A stretch of 64,000 nt of DNA from Tenacibaculum finnmarkense genomovar ulcerans (lineage in GTDB: Bacteria > Bacteroidota > Bacteroidia > Flavobacteriales > Flavobacteriaceae). The stretch is from the NCBI RefSeq assembly GCF_900239495.1, contig NZ_OENE01000015.1:234300-298299 (forward strand), in the 5' to 3' direction. A model generated the notes under the pieces. It had not been told where the DNA came from, did not search any database, and was given only the letters and a program-made list of their open reading frames with translations. Shown here in pieces: positions 17,960 to 26,174 of this stretch (positions within the stretch are counted from its first letter, which is position 1; every line of letters begins with the position of its first letter). Both the position numbers and the translations under genes were made by a program.

Positions 17960-18784
17960 ATGAAAAACACATTTAAAACATTGTTTTTACTAGTAACTTC
18001 TTTTTTTATTATATCGTGTAATAACGAAGATCCAACGCCTGATAGTTTTGAAGAAAATATCAATCAAGAAAGATTTAAAGGTTTAGAAATTGGTAATTCT
18101 GATTTTATTTTGCCACAATCAAACGTAGATATTCATATTGAATTCGACTATTTAGGAACAAGTAAAGTAACTAAAATTTATTTCGATGTTGAAGATTATA
18201 ATACATCCAAAGCCAATAAAGGCGAAGTAATTTGGGGCTTGAAAAACCATGTAGTTCCTGTTAAAAATTATGAAAATCAATTAAATCCGCACATTCATTA
18301 TCATTTATATTTTGATGAAGAAAACAAGCAAAACCCTTCATTTAAAGCTGCTACAGGCGTTTATAACTTTAAAATTACCGTTGAACATGAAGACGGAACA
18401 AAAAGTATTATTACCAAAAAATTAAGCATCCTTCAAAAATTTAAAGACTTAGAAATAGGAGAAAATAATACTGTAAATTTTGGAGAAGATGAAATACATA
18501 CTGAATTTGAATATATTTCTGAACCAAATACCGTAACCGAAATTAAGTATGAATTATGGTTTAAAGAATGGAGAACAGACCAAAAAGTAGCCATCGGAAA
18601 ATGGAATAGCGTAGTAACGATACTTCCTAAAAACTTATATGAAGGAGTTAAAAATCCGCACATACATTATCATTATGATTTATTACCCGAATCATCAAAA
18701 CAAGAATATTGGCTAAACATCTATGTACAAGAAAAAGGTGAAAAAGAAAGTGTAAAACTATCTGTTCTTTTTGAAATAAAATAG
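17960..18784 (+). CDS. Lipoprotein with two HIHYH repeats, DUF4625-like
   Basis: A 274-aa lipoprotein (FIISCNNEDPT lipobox). It has two homologous beta-sandwich halves: each begins with LEIG and ends with a related histidine motif, NPHIHYHLYF in the first and NPHIHYHYDL in the second. The repeated HxHxH pattern suggests two equivalent metal sites. It starts 51 nt after the TonB receptor gene and is probably in the same operon. The duplication within one chain fits a surface or periplasmic metal-relay protein. Assignment to DUF4625 is tentative. Confidence 0.75.
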   Translation: MKNTFKTLFLLVTSFFIISCNNEDPTPDSFEENINQERFKGLEIGNSDFILPQSNVDIHIEFDYLGTSKVTKIYFDVEDYNTSKANKGEVIWGLKNHVVPVKNYENQLNPHIHYHLYFDEENKQNPSFKAATGVYNFKITVEHEDGTKSIITKKLSILQKFKDLEIGENNTVNFGEDEIHTEFEYISEPNTVTEIKYELWFKEWRTDQKVAIGKWNSVVTILPKNLYEGVKNPHIHYHYDLLPESSKQEYWLNIYVQEKGEKESVKLSVLFEIK

Positions 18785-18822
18785 TAATAATATTTAAAAT
18801 CAATTAATAAAACACATTTAAA

Positions 18823-19581
18823 ATGAATTACAAAAAATATTTAAGCATCCTTATTTTAGCAATAACATTAGGCGCTTGTACAAAAGAAGAAATTATAATA
18901 GCTCCCGCTTTAGGAATTATTAATTTAGAATTTGGGTCAGGACACAGTACCGATAAAACCATAAAACAAGGTGGAAATATCCATATCGGAGCAGGGATTT
19001 TTGCAGATGAAAAAATTAAAAATATTCTTGTAGAAATTTATTTAAAAGACAGTGTAAAAGGCGACTGGAAATTCAAAGAAATATTCACCGAAAAATATAC
19101 TGGAGCAAAAGAAGTAAATTTTCATAAACATGTCGATATTTCTTATGATGCTAAAGTTACCGATTACATTTTTTCAATAACTGTTGAAGATGAAAAAGGG
19201 AAAAAGAAAACAAGAGAAGATGTGTTAAAAGTAACGCCGTACAGTATTTTAGTAAAAGATGTAAAATACGGAACTGCTAGCGAAAATGATAAAATAGCGA
19301 TTATAGGTAAAGATTTAAACATAAAAGCACTTATAAAATCGAAAAATGCTATCAAAAATATTCAATTATTAATTCCTGAATTTGTTGAAGGAGAAGGTTG
19401 GAAATATCATATTGAAAAAGAATTAAACTATTCAGATAAAGATATTAAAGAAATATCTTTAAACGAAAAATTAACAATAACAGATAAATTAAAATCAAAC
19501 AAAACATACGATTTATATATTATTGTTGAAGATAAAAATAAAGAAAAAGTAGTTCTGTCTTATCCATTAACTGTAAAATAA
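18823..19581 (+). CDS. Lipoprotein of the DUF4625-like type
   Basis: A 252-aa lipoprotein (ITLGACTKEE lipobox). Residues about 30-140 follow the pattern of its neighbours: IINLEFGSGHS at the start and NFHKHVDISYDAK later, then a beta strand ending FSITVEDEKGKK. The second half repeats the fold without clear His motifs. It lies 39 nt after the previous lipoprotein gene. A terminator hairpin follows, so it may end the main transcript. Probably anchored in the outer membrane. Confidence 0.7.
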   Translation: MNYKKYLSILILAITLGACTKEEIIIAPALGIINLEFGSGHSTDKTIKQGGNIHIGAGIFADEKIKNILVEIYLKDSVKGDWKFKEIFTEKYTGAKEVNFHKHVDISYDAKVTDYIFSITVEDEKGKKKTREDVLKVTPYSILVKDVKYGTASENDKIAIIGKDLNIKALIKSKNAIKNIQLLIPEFVEGEGWKYHIEKELNYSDKDIKEISLNEKLTITDKLKSNKTYDLYIIVEDKNKEKVVLSYPLTVK

Positions 19582-19602
19582 TAATCAATATAAAACATTA
19601 AA

Positions 19603-19635
19603 AAAGCCTACTTGAATTTCTTTCTTGTAGGCTTT
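19603..19635 (+). terminator. Terminator-like hairpin between lipoprotein genes
   Basis: 9-bp stem AAAGCCTAC / GTAGGCTTT (19603-19611 and 19627-19635), after the second lipoprotein stop; the downstream T run is short. Confidence 0.6.
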
Positions 19636-19654
19636 GTCATAATAATTATATAAA

Positions 19655-20140
19655 ATGAATTTATTAAAATTAACTATCAAATCAACAGGAATTTTATTGT
19701 TTTTAAGCTTATTTCTGATAAGTTGTAATGATGAATCCGAAGAAATTGACAAAGAAAAACCAAGCATTACCATTAATTATACAGGCGGATTTCCGCAATC
19801 GTGTACTATATTGAAAAAAGGTGAAAAATATATCATAAAAGTAAAAGTTGCCGATAATATCGGTTTGGCTTCGTATGCAATTGATATTCATAATAATTTT
19901 GACCATCATACACACGATGACCAAGGAAGTTTGTGTGATTTAAATCCTATAAAAACGCCTGTTTCTCCGCTTATTTTCATGGAAAATTATGATATTACAA
20001 ACAATCCTAAAACCTATGAAATTTCACAAGAAATTTCAATTCCTACAAATATTGATTCAGGCGATTATCATTGTCAAATTTCGGTAATTGATATTACAGG
20101 TTGGCAAAGTAGAACTTCGGTTGATATTAAAATTCAGTAA
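19655..20140 (+). CDS. DUF4625 domain lipoprotein
   Basis: A 161-aa lipoprotein (LFLISCNDES lipobox). It has a single domain with KPSITINYTGGFPQSCTI, KVADNIGLASYAIDIHNNFDHH, THDD and a C-terminal GDYHCQISVIDITGW. The D-x-x-GL...Y-x-I-x-I-H...H-x-H pattern is characteristic of DUF4625. The His cluster (HNNFDHHTHDD) suggests metal binding. It stands 74 nt from the preceding gene across a hairpin and is convergent with the next gene. Likely part of the same regulon as the TonB receptor. Confidence 0.8.
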   Translation: MNLLKLTIKSTGILLFLSLFLISCNDESEEIDKEKPSITINYTGGFPQSCTILKKGEKYIIKVKVADNIGLASYAIDIHNNFDHHTHDDQGSLCDLNPIKTPVSPLIFMENYDITNNPKTYEISQEISIPTNIDSGDYHCQISVIDITGWQSRTSVDIKIQ

Positions 20141-20152
20141 TTACGGAAGCCT

Positions 20153-20192
20153 AAAAAATCTGATATATTTAAAAATATATTAGATTTTTTTT
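20153..20192. terminator. Terminator hairpin between convergent genes
   Basis: AAAAAATCTGATATATTT paired imperfectly with AAATATATTAGATTTTTT; T runs on both sides suggest it works in both directions. Confidence 0.7.
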
Positions 20193-20225
20193 TAATTTTT
20201 AAATTACAAATTATTATAATAAAAA

Positions 20226-20825
20226 TTAATAAATTGATTTTTTTTCGATTCGCTTAAGCCCTTTTGTCAGTATTTTATACATCATATCAGGTATTACATC
20301 GATTTTAAAATCTTTACCAATATCTGTTCCATTTTCTTTATCTAAAAAACCAATTACTTCTTGACTCAACATCATTTTTTGATTCCCCAAATCATAAATA
20401 TTTATAACTACTTTTATTTCTCTATTTTTAGAATTTTGAATATCTTCCAGCAAAAAAATATTGATTAAATAATTATAATTTGTTGTTTTTTTAAAATTTA
20501 TTAAATCTTCTTTTGTCGGGTTTTCTGAAATTTCAAAAGGATATTGCTTCCCTTGATTATCTTTAAAATTTTCTTTTTTAACCACTTTTCCTTTCGTCCA
20601 AATCATAAATTTATCAAAAACAATAGTATTTAAATTATCATCAACTGTCCCCCTAATTCCACGAATATTTAACATATTTAATGCCCATTTTCCGTTCGTG
20701 CTGTTGGTGTTTTTAAAATCGATTCCATGTGCAATTGTGTTATAATTATAGGTACAAACAACCCTTTTAAAAGAACAGGAAATCATTAAAAAAATTCCAA
20801 GAATAACAATTATTTTTTTTAGCAT
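20226..20825 (-). CDS. Hypothetical lipoprotein
   Basis: A 199-aa product with a lipoprotein signal (GIFLMISCSFKR). The mature part alternates beta strands and polar loops with no recognised motif: YNTIAHGIDFKNTN, IVFDKFMIWTKGK, YLINIFLLEDIQNS. It lies 15 nt downstream of the glycosyltransferase gene on the same strand and may be co-transcribed. I do not recognise the family. Confidence 0.65.
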   Translation of the reverse strand: MLKKIIVILGIFLMISCSFKRVVCTYNYNTIAHGIDFKNTNSTNGKWALNMLNIRGIRGTVDDNLNTIVFDKFMIWTKGKVVKKENFKDNQGKQYPFEISENPTKEDLINFKKTTNYNYLINIFLLEDIQNSKNREIKVVINIYDLGNQKMMLSQEVIGFLDKENGTDIGKDFKIDVIPDMMYKILTKGLKRIEKKSIY

Positions 20826-20840
20826 TTCAATTTATTTATG

Positions 20841-22082
20841 TTAAATTTCTTTTGAATTTTTCGCTTCAATCCACTTACTCATATATTTTGTGGCTTGCAT
20901 GGTTTGATGCTGTAATAAACTTCCAAGGAAATTTTGTGTGCGATATTCCGCTAAATTTTCTTGGATTTTTTTTAGCTGATTTATAAAAGGAACTTCAATT
21001 TTTTCTTTATCATAAATAGTATTGATAATTTCAATGCCGTTTTCTTGGTGTTTTTTCCACAGATTTTCATCCGAATAAATTACTACCGCTTTATTGGCAA
21101 ATTCTTCAAAATCATCTTCAATAAAACCATTCCAAGGCAAAGTATCGTGCATTCCTTCTGCTCCAATAGTTGTGGTAATACTTGGCATTCCACAAATCAT
21201 GGCTTCGGTTAATTTCCCTTTTATTCCTGCTCCAAAACGTATCGGAGCTAAAACAATTTTTGCATTTTTTACCACTTCTAGGGCATCCGTAGCAAAACCT
21301 TTCACTAAAAACCCTTCTTTTTTATTGTGTAATTGATTTATTTGTTGGGTTGCATACGCGCCATAAATATGAATTTCTGCTTTTGGTAATTGTTTGCGAA
21401 TTTGTTTCCAAATATGATTTTTTAAGGTTAAAACTGCATCAACATTTGGAGCGTGAAAAAAGTTTCCGATAAATATAAAATTTTCTCGCTCTTCAAAAGG
21501 TTTCCAATTATTGATACTTTTTTTATCAATTTCAGCTAATAAAAAAGGCAAATGATACAGTAAATTTTCATCAATTTTAAAAACATCTTGAAGCAATTTC
21601 ATTTCATACGTAGAAATTATCAAACTTAAATCACAACGTAAAATAGACGCAATTTCACGTTTTGCATCGACAGATTTTAACAACGCATCCGTAGAAAAAA
21701 TTTCGCCTTTTTTTAATTGCTGATGACGGGTTTTACGTAAAAAATGTAAATCTTCGGTATCTAAAATACGCAGCGCATCAGGGCAATTTTCGGCAACACG
21801 CCAACCAAATTGCTCTTCCATCATAAAACGATCAAAAAGTACAATTTCAGGATTTAATTCTTTTATAAAATCATCAAAAGAAGCCGAATTTAATGCAATT
21901 GACGCTTCATTTACATCAATTTCTGATAAATTAAACGCCTTTTCGCCCTTTTGTGCTGGCGATGCAAAAGTTATTTTGTAATTATTCTTTTTAAATAATT
22001 CAATTAATTGTAACATTCTGCTTCCTGCCGCAGAAGAATTTGGTTCTACCCAAACATATCCGATAATTAATAATTGCTTCAT
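20841..22082 (-). CDS. Glycosyltransferase, GT-B fold (group 1 type)
   Basis: I place the start at the ATG at 22080-22082 (MKQLLIIGYVWVEPNSSAAGSR), giving 413 aa; the longer frame adds 19 residues upstream of the conserved N-terminal strand. The N-terminal Rossmann half includes EIVLFDRFMMEEQFGW. The C-terminal half has ENFIFIGNFFHAPNVDAV, EIHIYGAYATQQI and KIVLAPIRFGAGIKGKLTEAMICG, where the KGKLTEAM motif contains the conserved Glu that binds the sugar nucleotide. Likely acts in surface polysaccharide synthesis. No polysaccharide cluster is adjacent. Confidence 0.82.
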   Translation of the reverse strand: MKQLLIIGYVWVEPNSSAAGSRMLQLIELFKKNNYKITFASPAQKGEKAFNLSEIDVNEASIALNSASFDDFIKELNPEIVLFDRFMMEEQFGWRVAENCPDALRILDTEDLHFLRKTRHQQLKKGEIFSTDALLKSVDAKREIASILRCDLSLIISTYEMKLLQDVFKIDENLLYHLPFLLAEIDKKSINNWKPFEERENFIFIGNFFHAPNVDAVLTLKNHIWKQIRKQLPKAEIHIYGAYATQQINQLHNKKEGFLVKGFATDALEVVKNAKIVLAPIRFGAGIKGKLTEAMICGMPSITTTIGAEGMHDTLPWNGFIEDDFEEFANKAVVIYSDENLWKKHQENGIEIINTIYDKEKIEVPFINQLKKIQENLAEYRTQNFLGSLLQHQTMQATKYMSKWIEAKNSKEI

Positions 22083-22164
22083 AAGCTCCAAAGTTAGGAT
22101 ATTTAATGTTATTTTTTGGTAAAAACTAATCGAATACATACTTCAGCAAATCAACTTTTATATG

Positions 22165-22172
22165 TAATTTTG
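22165..22172 (+). promoter_or_regulatory. Candidate -7 element upstream of lpdA
   Basis: TAATTTTG matches TAnnTTTG, about 84 nt before the lpdA ATG. No definite -33 TTG. Confidence 0.4.
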
Positions 22173-22255
22173 CAAGTATTACTCTATAAAATTAAATATA
22201 AATTGATAAAATAAGCTTTTTTATCAGCTATACATAAATATTAAAAATACGACTT

Positions 22256-23656
22256 ATGAAATATGATTTAATCGTTATTGGTTCTGGTCCTGGTGGATAT
22301 ATTGCAGCTATTAGAGCAGCACAATTAGGATCAAAAGTAGCTATTATCGAAAAATACTCGACTTTAGGAGGAACTTGTTTAAATGTTGGATGTATTCCTT
22401 CAAAAGCATTGTTAGATTCTTCGCATCATTATTACGATGCTGTTCATCATTTTGATGCTCACGGAATTACGGTTGAAAAACCTTCTTTCGATTTCACAAA
22501 AATGGTAGAACGTAAAGCAAATATTGTAGAAACTACTACTGGTGGAATTAAATATTTAATGGACAAAAATCAAATTACTGTTCATGAAGGTTTGGGTTCT
22601 TTTGAAGATGCTACACATGTAAAAGTTACTAAAAATGATGGAACTTCTGAAGTAATTGAAGGAACAAATATCATTATTGCTACAGGTTCTAAGCCGAGTA
22701 CATTGCCTTTTATCAAATTAGATAAAGAACGTGTTATTACTTCTACGGAAGCGTTAAAATTAAAAGAAGTTCCTAAGCACTTATTAGTTATTGGTGGTGG
22801 AGTTATTGGATTGGAATTAGGTTCTGTTTACAAGCGTTTAGGTGCTGATGTAACCGTAATTGAATACGCTCCAAAAATCACCCCTACTATGGATGCTGAT
22901 GTTTCTAAAGAACTTACTAAAGTTTTAAAGAAACAAGGAATGAAGATTAACGCCAATCATGGGGTTACTTCTGTGGAAAGAAACGGCGATGAAGTTATCG
23001 TAAAAGCGACTAACAAAAAAGGCGAAGAAGTTACTTTTACTGGTGATTATTGTTTAGTTGCTGTTGGGCGTAAAGCGTTTACAAAAGGCTTAGATTTAGA
23101 AAAAGCAGGTGTAAAACTTACCGATAGAGGAATGATTGATGTAAACGATCATTTACAAACAAGTGCTTCGAATATTTATGCTATTGGTGATGTTGTTCGT
23201 GGAGCAATGTTAGCGCATAAAGCAGAAGAAGAAGGTGTTGTTGTTGCGGAGTTTTTAGCAGGGCAGAAACCTCATATTGATTATAATTTAATTCCTGGAA
23301 TTGTATATACTTGGCCAGAAGTTGCGGCTGTTGGTAAAACAGAACAAGAATTAAAAGATGCTGATGTTGCTTATAAAGTGGGTAAATTTTCAATGCGTGC
23401 TTTGGGTCGTTCTAGAGCAAGTGGCGATTTAGACGGTTTTGTAAAAGTTTTAGCCGATAAAAATACCGATGAAGTATTAGGAGTTCACATGGTTGGTGCA
23501 CGTGTTGCCGATTTAATTATGGAAGCTGCCGTTGCTATGGAATTCAGAGCATCTGCTGAAGATTTGGCAAGAATTTGTCATGGTCACCCAACATATTCAG
23601 AAGCTATAAAAGAAGCTGCAAAAGGAGCCTGGGATGGTAAGCCTTTAAATGCTTAG
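22256..23656 (+). CDS. lpdA: Dihydrolipoyl dehydrogenase (E3)
   Basis: A 466-aa flavoprotein that reoxidises lipoyl groups in pyruvate and 2-oxoglutarate dehydrogenase complexes. It shows the FAD-binding GSGPGGYIAAIRAAQLG, the redox disulphide LGGTCLNVGCIPSKALL, the NAD-binding GGGVIGLELGSVYKRLG, a second FAD motif IYAIGDVVRGAMLAHKAE, and the dimer-interface catalytic His in CHGHPTYSEAIKEA. Length is typical. It stands alone, without E1 or E2 genes. Confidence 0.97.
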   Translation: MKYDLIVIGSGPGGYIAAIRAAQLGSKVAIIEKYSTLGGTCLNVGCIPSKALLDSSHHYYDAVHHFDAHGITVEKPSFDFTKMVERKANIVETTTGGIKYLMDKNQITVHEGLGSFEDATHVKVTKNDGTSEVIEGTNIIIATGSKPSTLPFIKLDKERVITSTEALKLKEVPKHLLVIGGGVIGLELGSVYKRLGADVTVIEYAPKITPTMDADVSKELTKVLKKQGMKINANHGVTSVERNGDEVIVKATNKKGEEVTFTGDYCLVAVGRKAFTKGLDLEKAGVKLTDRGMIDVNDHLQTSASNIYAIGDVVRGAMLAHKAEEEGVVVAEFLAGQKPHIDYNLIPGIVYTWPEVAAVGKTEQELKDADVAYKVGKFSMRALGRSRASGDLDGFVKVLADKNTDEVLGVHMVGARVADLIMEAAVAMEFRASAEDLARICHGHPTYSEAIKEAAKGAWDGKPLNA

Positions 23657-23679
23657 AATATTTTAAAATACATTTTTTT

Positions 23680-23715
23680 AAAAGGCAATCTCGTTTAGAG
23701 GTTGTCTTTTTTTTT
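23680..23715 (+). terminator. Terminator of lpdA
   Basis: Stem AAAGGCAATCTC / GAGGTTGTCTTT with two G-U pairs and a 9-T run, 24 nt after the lpdA stop. Confidence 0.8.
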
Positions 23716-23810
23716 GGAGCTATTTCCCGCTTTCCGCACTCGCTTTTTTTATTTTTTTAAAAGAAAAAAAACAAAAAAGAGCTCAAACAATTGCTTCAAT
23801 CGGGGCTAGG
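23716..23810 (+). repeat. Dispersed intergenic repeat, copy 1
   Basis: Starts GGAGCTATTTCCCGC, then CTTTCCGCACTCGC, an A/T-rich centre, GAGCTCAAACAATTGC and ends TCGGGGCTAGG. A second copy in opposite orientation lies at 48823-48902. The two ends are almost identical between copies, while the A/T centre differs in length. It looks like a member of an interspersed flavobacterial intergenic repeat family. Confidence 0.8.
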
Positions 23811-24195
23811 ATTCGAGTCCGTCAACCTGAATTTAGCTAATTTGCCGTAGTTCTCCTTTTTTTTGATGATTTTTGTCAATTCGAGTGATTTTAGAGCCTG
23901 TTTAAATTTCATCTAAAAAAATTTTATAACAGAAAAATAAGAAATCGCATCCGTCAACGGGAGTTTATTTCAGGTTCGCATCCTGATTTTCCGTAGTTCT
24001 CCTTTTTTTGATGATTTTTGTCAATTCGAGTGATTTTAATGACTAAAAGGAATTAAAATTGTATCGAGAATTTGAGTTCTTTGATGTTGATGAATTTTAT
24101 ACTAAAAAAGTTCTCGATACAATTTTTTTGAAGGAAAAAAATCACTCGAACTGACAGTTTATTTAATTTTTAAACAGGCGCTAAAAATAATTAGA
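23811..24195. repeat. Composite repeat region with direct and nested inverted repeats, no gene
   Basis: A 48-49-bp direct repeat beginning CCGTAGTTCTCC occurs at 23845-23893 and 23991-24038, each preceded by CCGTCAAC further upstream. Nested inverted repeats follow: TCAATTCGAGTGATTTT near 24020-24037 against AATCACTCGAACTGACA near 24140-24157, and TTGTATCGAGAA near 24060 against TTCTCGATACAA near 24110. An outer pair, AGCCTGTTTAAATTT near 23895 and AATTTTTAAACAGGC near 24165, encloses most of this. No start-to-stop frame of interest is present. Confidence 0.75.
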
Positions 24196-24234
24196 AGAAA
24201 AAAAGCAACCTCATTTTGAGATTGCTTTTTTTTA
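24196..24234 (-). terminator. Terminator downstream of the Ig-repeat lipoprotein gene
   Basis: AAAAAAGCAACCTCA / TGAGATTGCTTTTTT with one mismatch; placed just past the minus-strand stop at 24285. Confidence 0.7.
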
Positions 24235-24284
24235 TATATATAAATTTTAATTTTATCTAAAATAATATGTTTTTTTAAAAAAAA

Positions 24285-26012
24285 TTATTCAATTCTAACC
24301 GTTACTAAAAGCACCTGTTCATCTTCAGGATTAGTTATCGATACATAATAATTACCCGACTTTAGTGTTTTTACGCTAAATTTAGTAGCATCTCCAGTAA
24401 TTTCTCCTCGATCTGAACCATAACCTGAAGCATCTACAGTACAATTAACACTCGGGTTATTTAAAATTTCAAAATCAACAGTAGTTCCTACCGCAACGTA
24501 AACATCATAACTTTTTTCTTGATTTGCTGTAAAATAAGGTGTCGCCATACCATATTCTGAGCTTTCTTTCTGAATAACATCCACACCATTTATTTTTATA
24601 GATGCTGCTATTAAAGTTTTATATTTTACCGTAAAACTTTTTGAATCAGTAGCGTCATCTTTTCTTGATACCGTAACAACTACCTCACCTGCTTGTCTAA
24701 CAGAAAAATTACGCTTTAATTTTAAATAATACTTGCTATCATCTAAAGGCGATTGTTGTATTTCATCAAAAGTTAAAACATTTTCTTTACTAAAAGTAAC
24801 CTCATATTCGCCAATTCCTCCCTGAAGAATTAAATCTAAAGATCCTAACTCATAAACAGTTGTAGTGTTTACTTCAACATCATCATTAAAAATAGCCAAC
24901 GGATTTGGCGCAACAACGGTTACGGTTACTTTTTGTGTAGTAACTCCATCAGTAAAAGTTAATTCTGCCGAACCAACTTGAGCTGTTTTTATCATTACTG
25001 TACGACTGCTTGAACCGTATTCATCTTTTATTTCAGCAGTTGCAACACTTGAATTTGTTGAACTTACTTCAATTGCATCTATTTTACCTTCTAAAGTTAT
25101 TTCTACTATTTTTCCTTTTGGAATTTCTAATGCGGTTTCAGATACACTTAATGCCTTAAATACTTTTACATCAAAGTCTATTTCTTTTAATTTGGCATCT
25201 GTTATTTTATAAGAATCAATCGTTTCTTTTGTACTATCAAAAATTATTTTAGATCCATTTACATCTTCTTCTCCTTGTTCATTTACAATTTTAAATGTTG
25301 ATGTTGTTGATGCCCAACTATATTTATCTTCAATAGTAAAAGGAGCTGTTCCTGTTAAAATAGTTACTGTTCCTGTTTGTGTTAAAATAAACTCCACTTT
25401 TTCTTTATCAAGAGTTAATTCAGGTGCTGGTGTAATTTTAACGGTTATTACAGCGGTTTTTTTGGTTTTAATATCTGTTAAAGTTACTTCAGATTCTCCT
25501 AATACTTTCCCTGTAATTTTAATATCCATGCCCACTATTTCGGCAGTTACATTGCTATTATTTACACTTATTTCATACTCGCTAGAACCTGCTAAAATTT
25601 TAATAGTAGCAATTTCATCTACTAAAAGATTTACTAATGATTTTTCAATAGCCACATCAGGCGTTTTTACCAATACAGTAATTTCCGATTTTTTATCGGC
25701 AGCATCAACAAGCGTAATGGTCGCTGTTCCTGCGCTTACAGGTGTTACTGAAATTGTTGTTTTTTGAGTTTCTTTATCAGTAATTATACTAGCGGTCGCT
25801 ATTTTTTTATCTGATGAAGTTACACTATAAGCTCCATTTCCTTTTAAAACATTGATAATTCCTGATGTTCCTTTTTCGGTAAGCGTTAATTCTTTAGTGT
25901 TTAATTCGATATCTACTATAGGAATCGGATCGTCATCAGAACAAGAAACCATAGTGAATAGCGTTAAAAACGCTAACAGTAGTACGCTAAAAATTAAATT
26001 ACTCTTTTTCAT
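24285..26012 (-). CDS. Surface-type lipoprotein with tandem Ig-like (BIG2-like) domains
   Basis: A 575-aa lipoprotein with lipobox TMVSCSDDD. The acidic residues just after the lipidated Cys match the lipoprotein export signal that sends Bacteroidota lipoproteins to the cell surface. The mature protein has about five repeats of 80-90 residues, each with an L-x-x-x-G-x-x-x-x-I-x-I-L-x-G-x-x-x-Y pattern: IINVLKGNGAYSV, IKILAGSSEYEI, VTILTGTAPFTI, VEITLEGKIDAIEV, LDLILQGGIGEYEV. Likely an adhesin-like or scaffold surface protein; ligand unknown. It is a single gene with its own terminator. Confidence 0.75.
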   Translation of the reverse strand: MKKSNLIFSVLLLAFLTLFTMVSCSDDDPIPIVDIELNTKELTLTEKGTSGIINVLKGNGAYSVTSSDKKIATASIITDKETQKTTISVTPVSAGTATITLVDAADKKSEITVLVKTPDVAIEKSLVNLLVDEIATIKILAGSSEYEISVNNSNVTAEIVGMDIKITGKVLGESEVTLTDIKTKKTAVITVKITPAPELTLDKEKVEFILTQTGTVTILTGTAPFTIEDKYSWASTTSTFKIVNEQGEEDVNGSKIIFDSTKETIDSYKITDAKLKEIDFDVKVFKALSVSETALEIPKGKIVEITLEGKIDAIEVSSTNSSVATAEIKDEYGSSSRTVMIKTAQVGSAELTFTDGVTTQKVTVTVVAPNPLAIFNDDVEVNTTTVYELGSLDLILQGGIGEYEVTFSKENVLTFDEIQQSPLDDSKYYLKLKRNFSVRQAGEVVVTVSRKDDATDSKSFTVKYKTLIAASIKINGVDVIQKESSEYGMATPYFTANQEKSYDVYVAVGTTVDFEILNNPSVNCTVDASGYGSDRGEITGDATKFSVKTLKSGNYYVSITNPEDEQVLLVTVRIE

Positions 26013-26125
26013 TTTCTTTGATTTTTACTTTACTTATTTTTATTAAATCTTAATAAGGTGCAAAACTACTCTTTTAATTATAATCAAGCAATAGTCAATC
26101 CTTTTAAATTTAAAAAAATGCAAAA

Positions 26126-26155
26126 AAAAAGCCAAACGAAGTCGTTTGGCTTTTT
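26126..26155 (-). terminator. Terminator downstream of ppiD
   Basis: Perfect 14-bp stem AAAAAGCCAAACGA / TCGTTTGGCTTTTT with a 2-nt loop and flanking T/A runs. Confidence 0.9.
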
Positions 26156-26174
26156 AATATATTTTATTTAGTTT

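Noticed and set aside
23181..23393. 70-aa antisense frame in lpdA, rich in His, Gln and Leu
   Set aside because: It is entirely within the conserved lpdA coding region on the opposite strand; the composition reflects the complementary codons.
23811..24195. CRISPR array
   Set aside because: Direct repeats occur only twice, differ in length from typical CRISPR repeats, are not regularly spaced and no cas gene is present.
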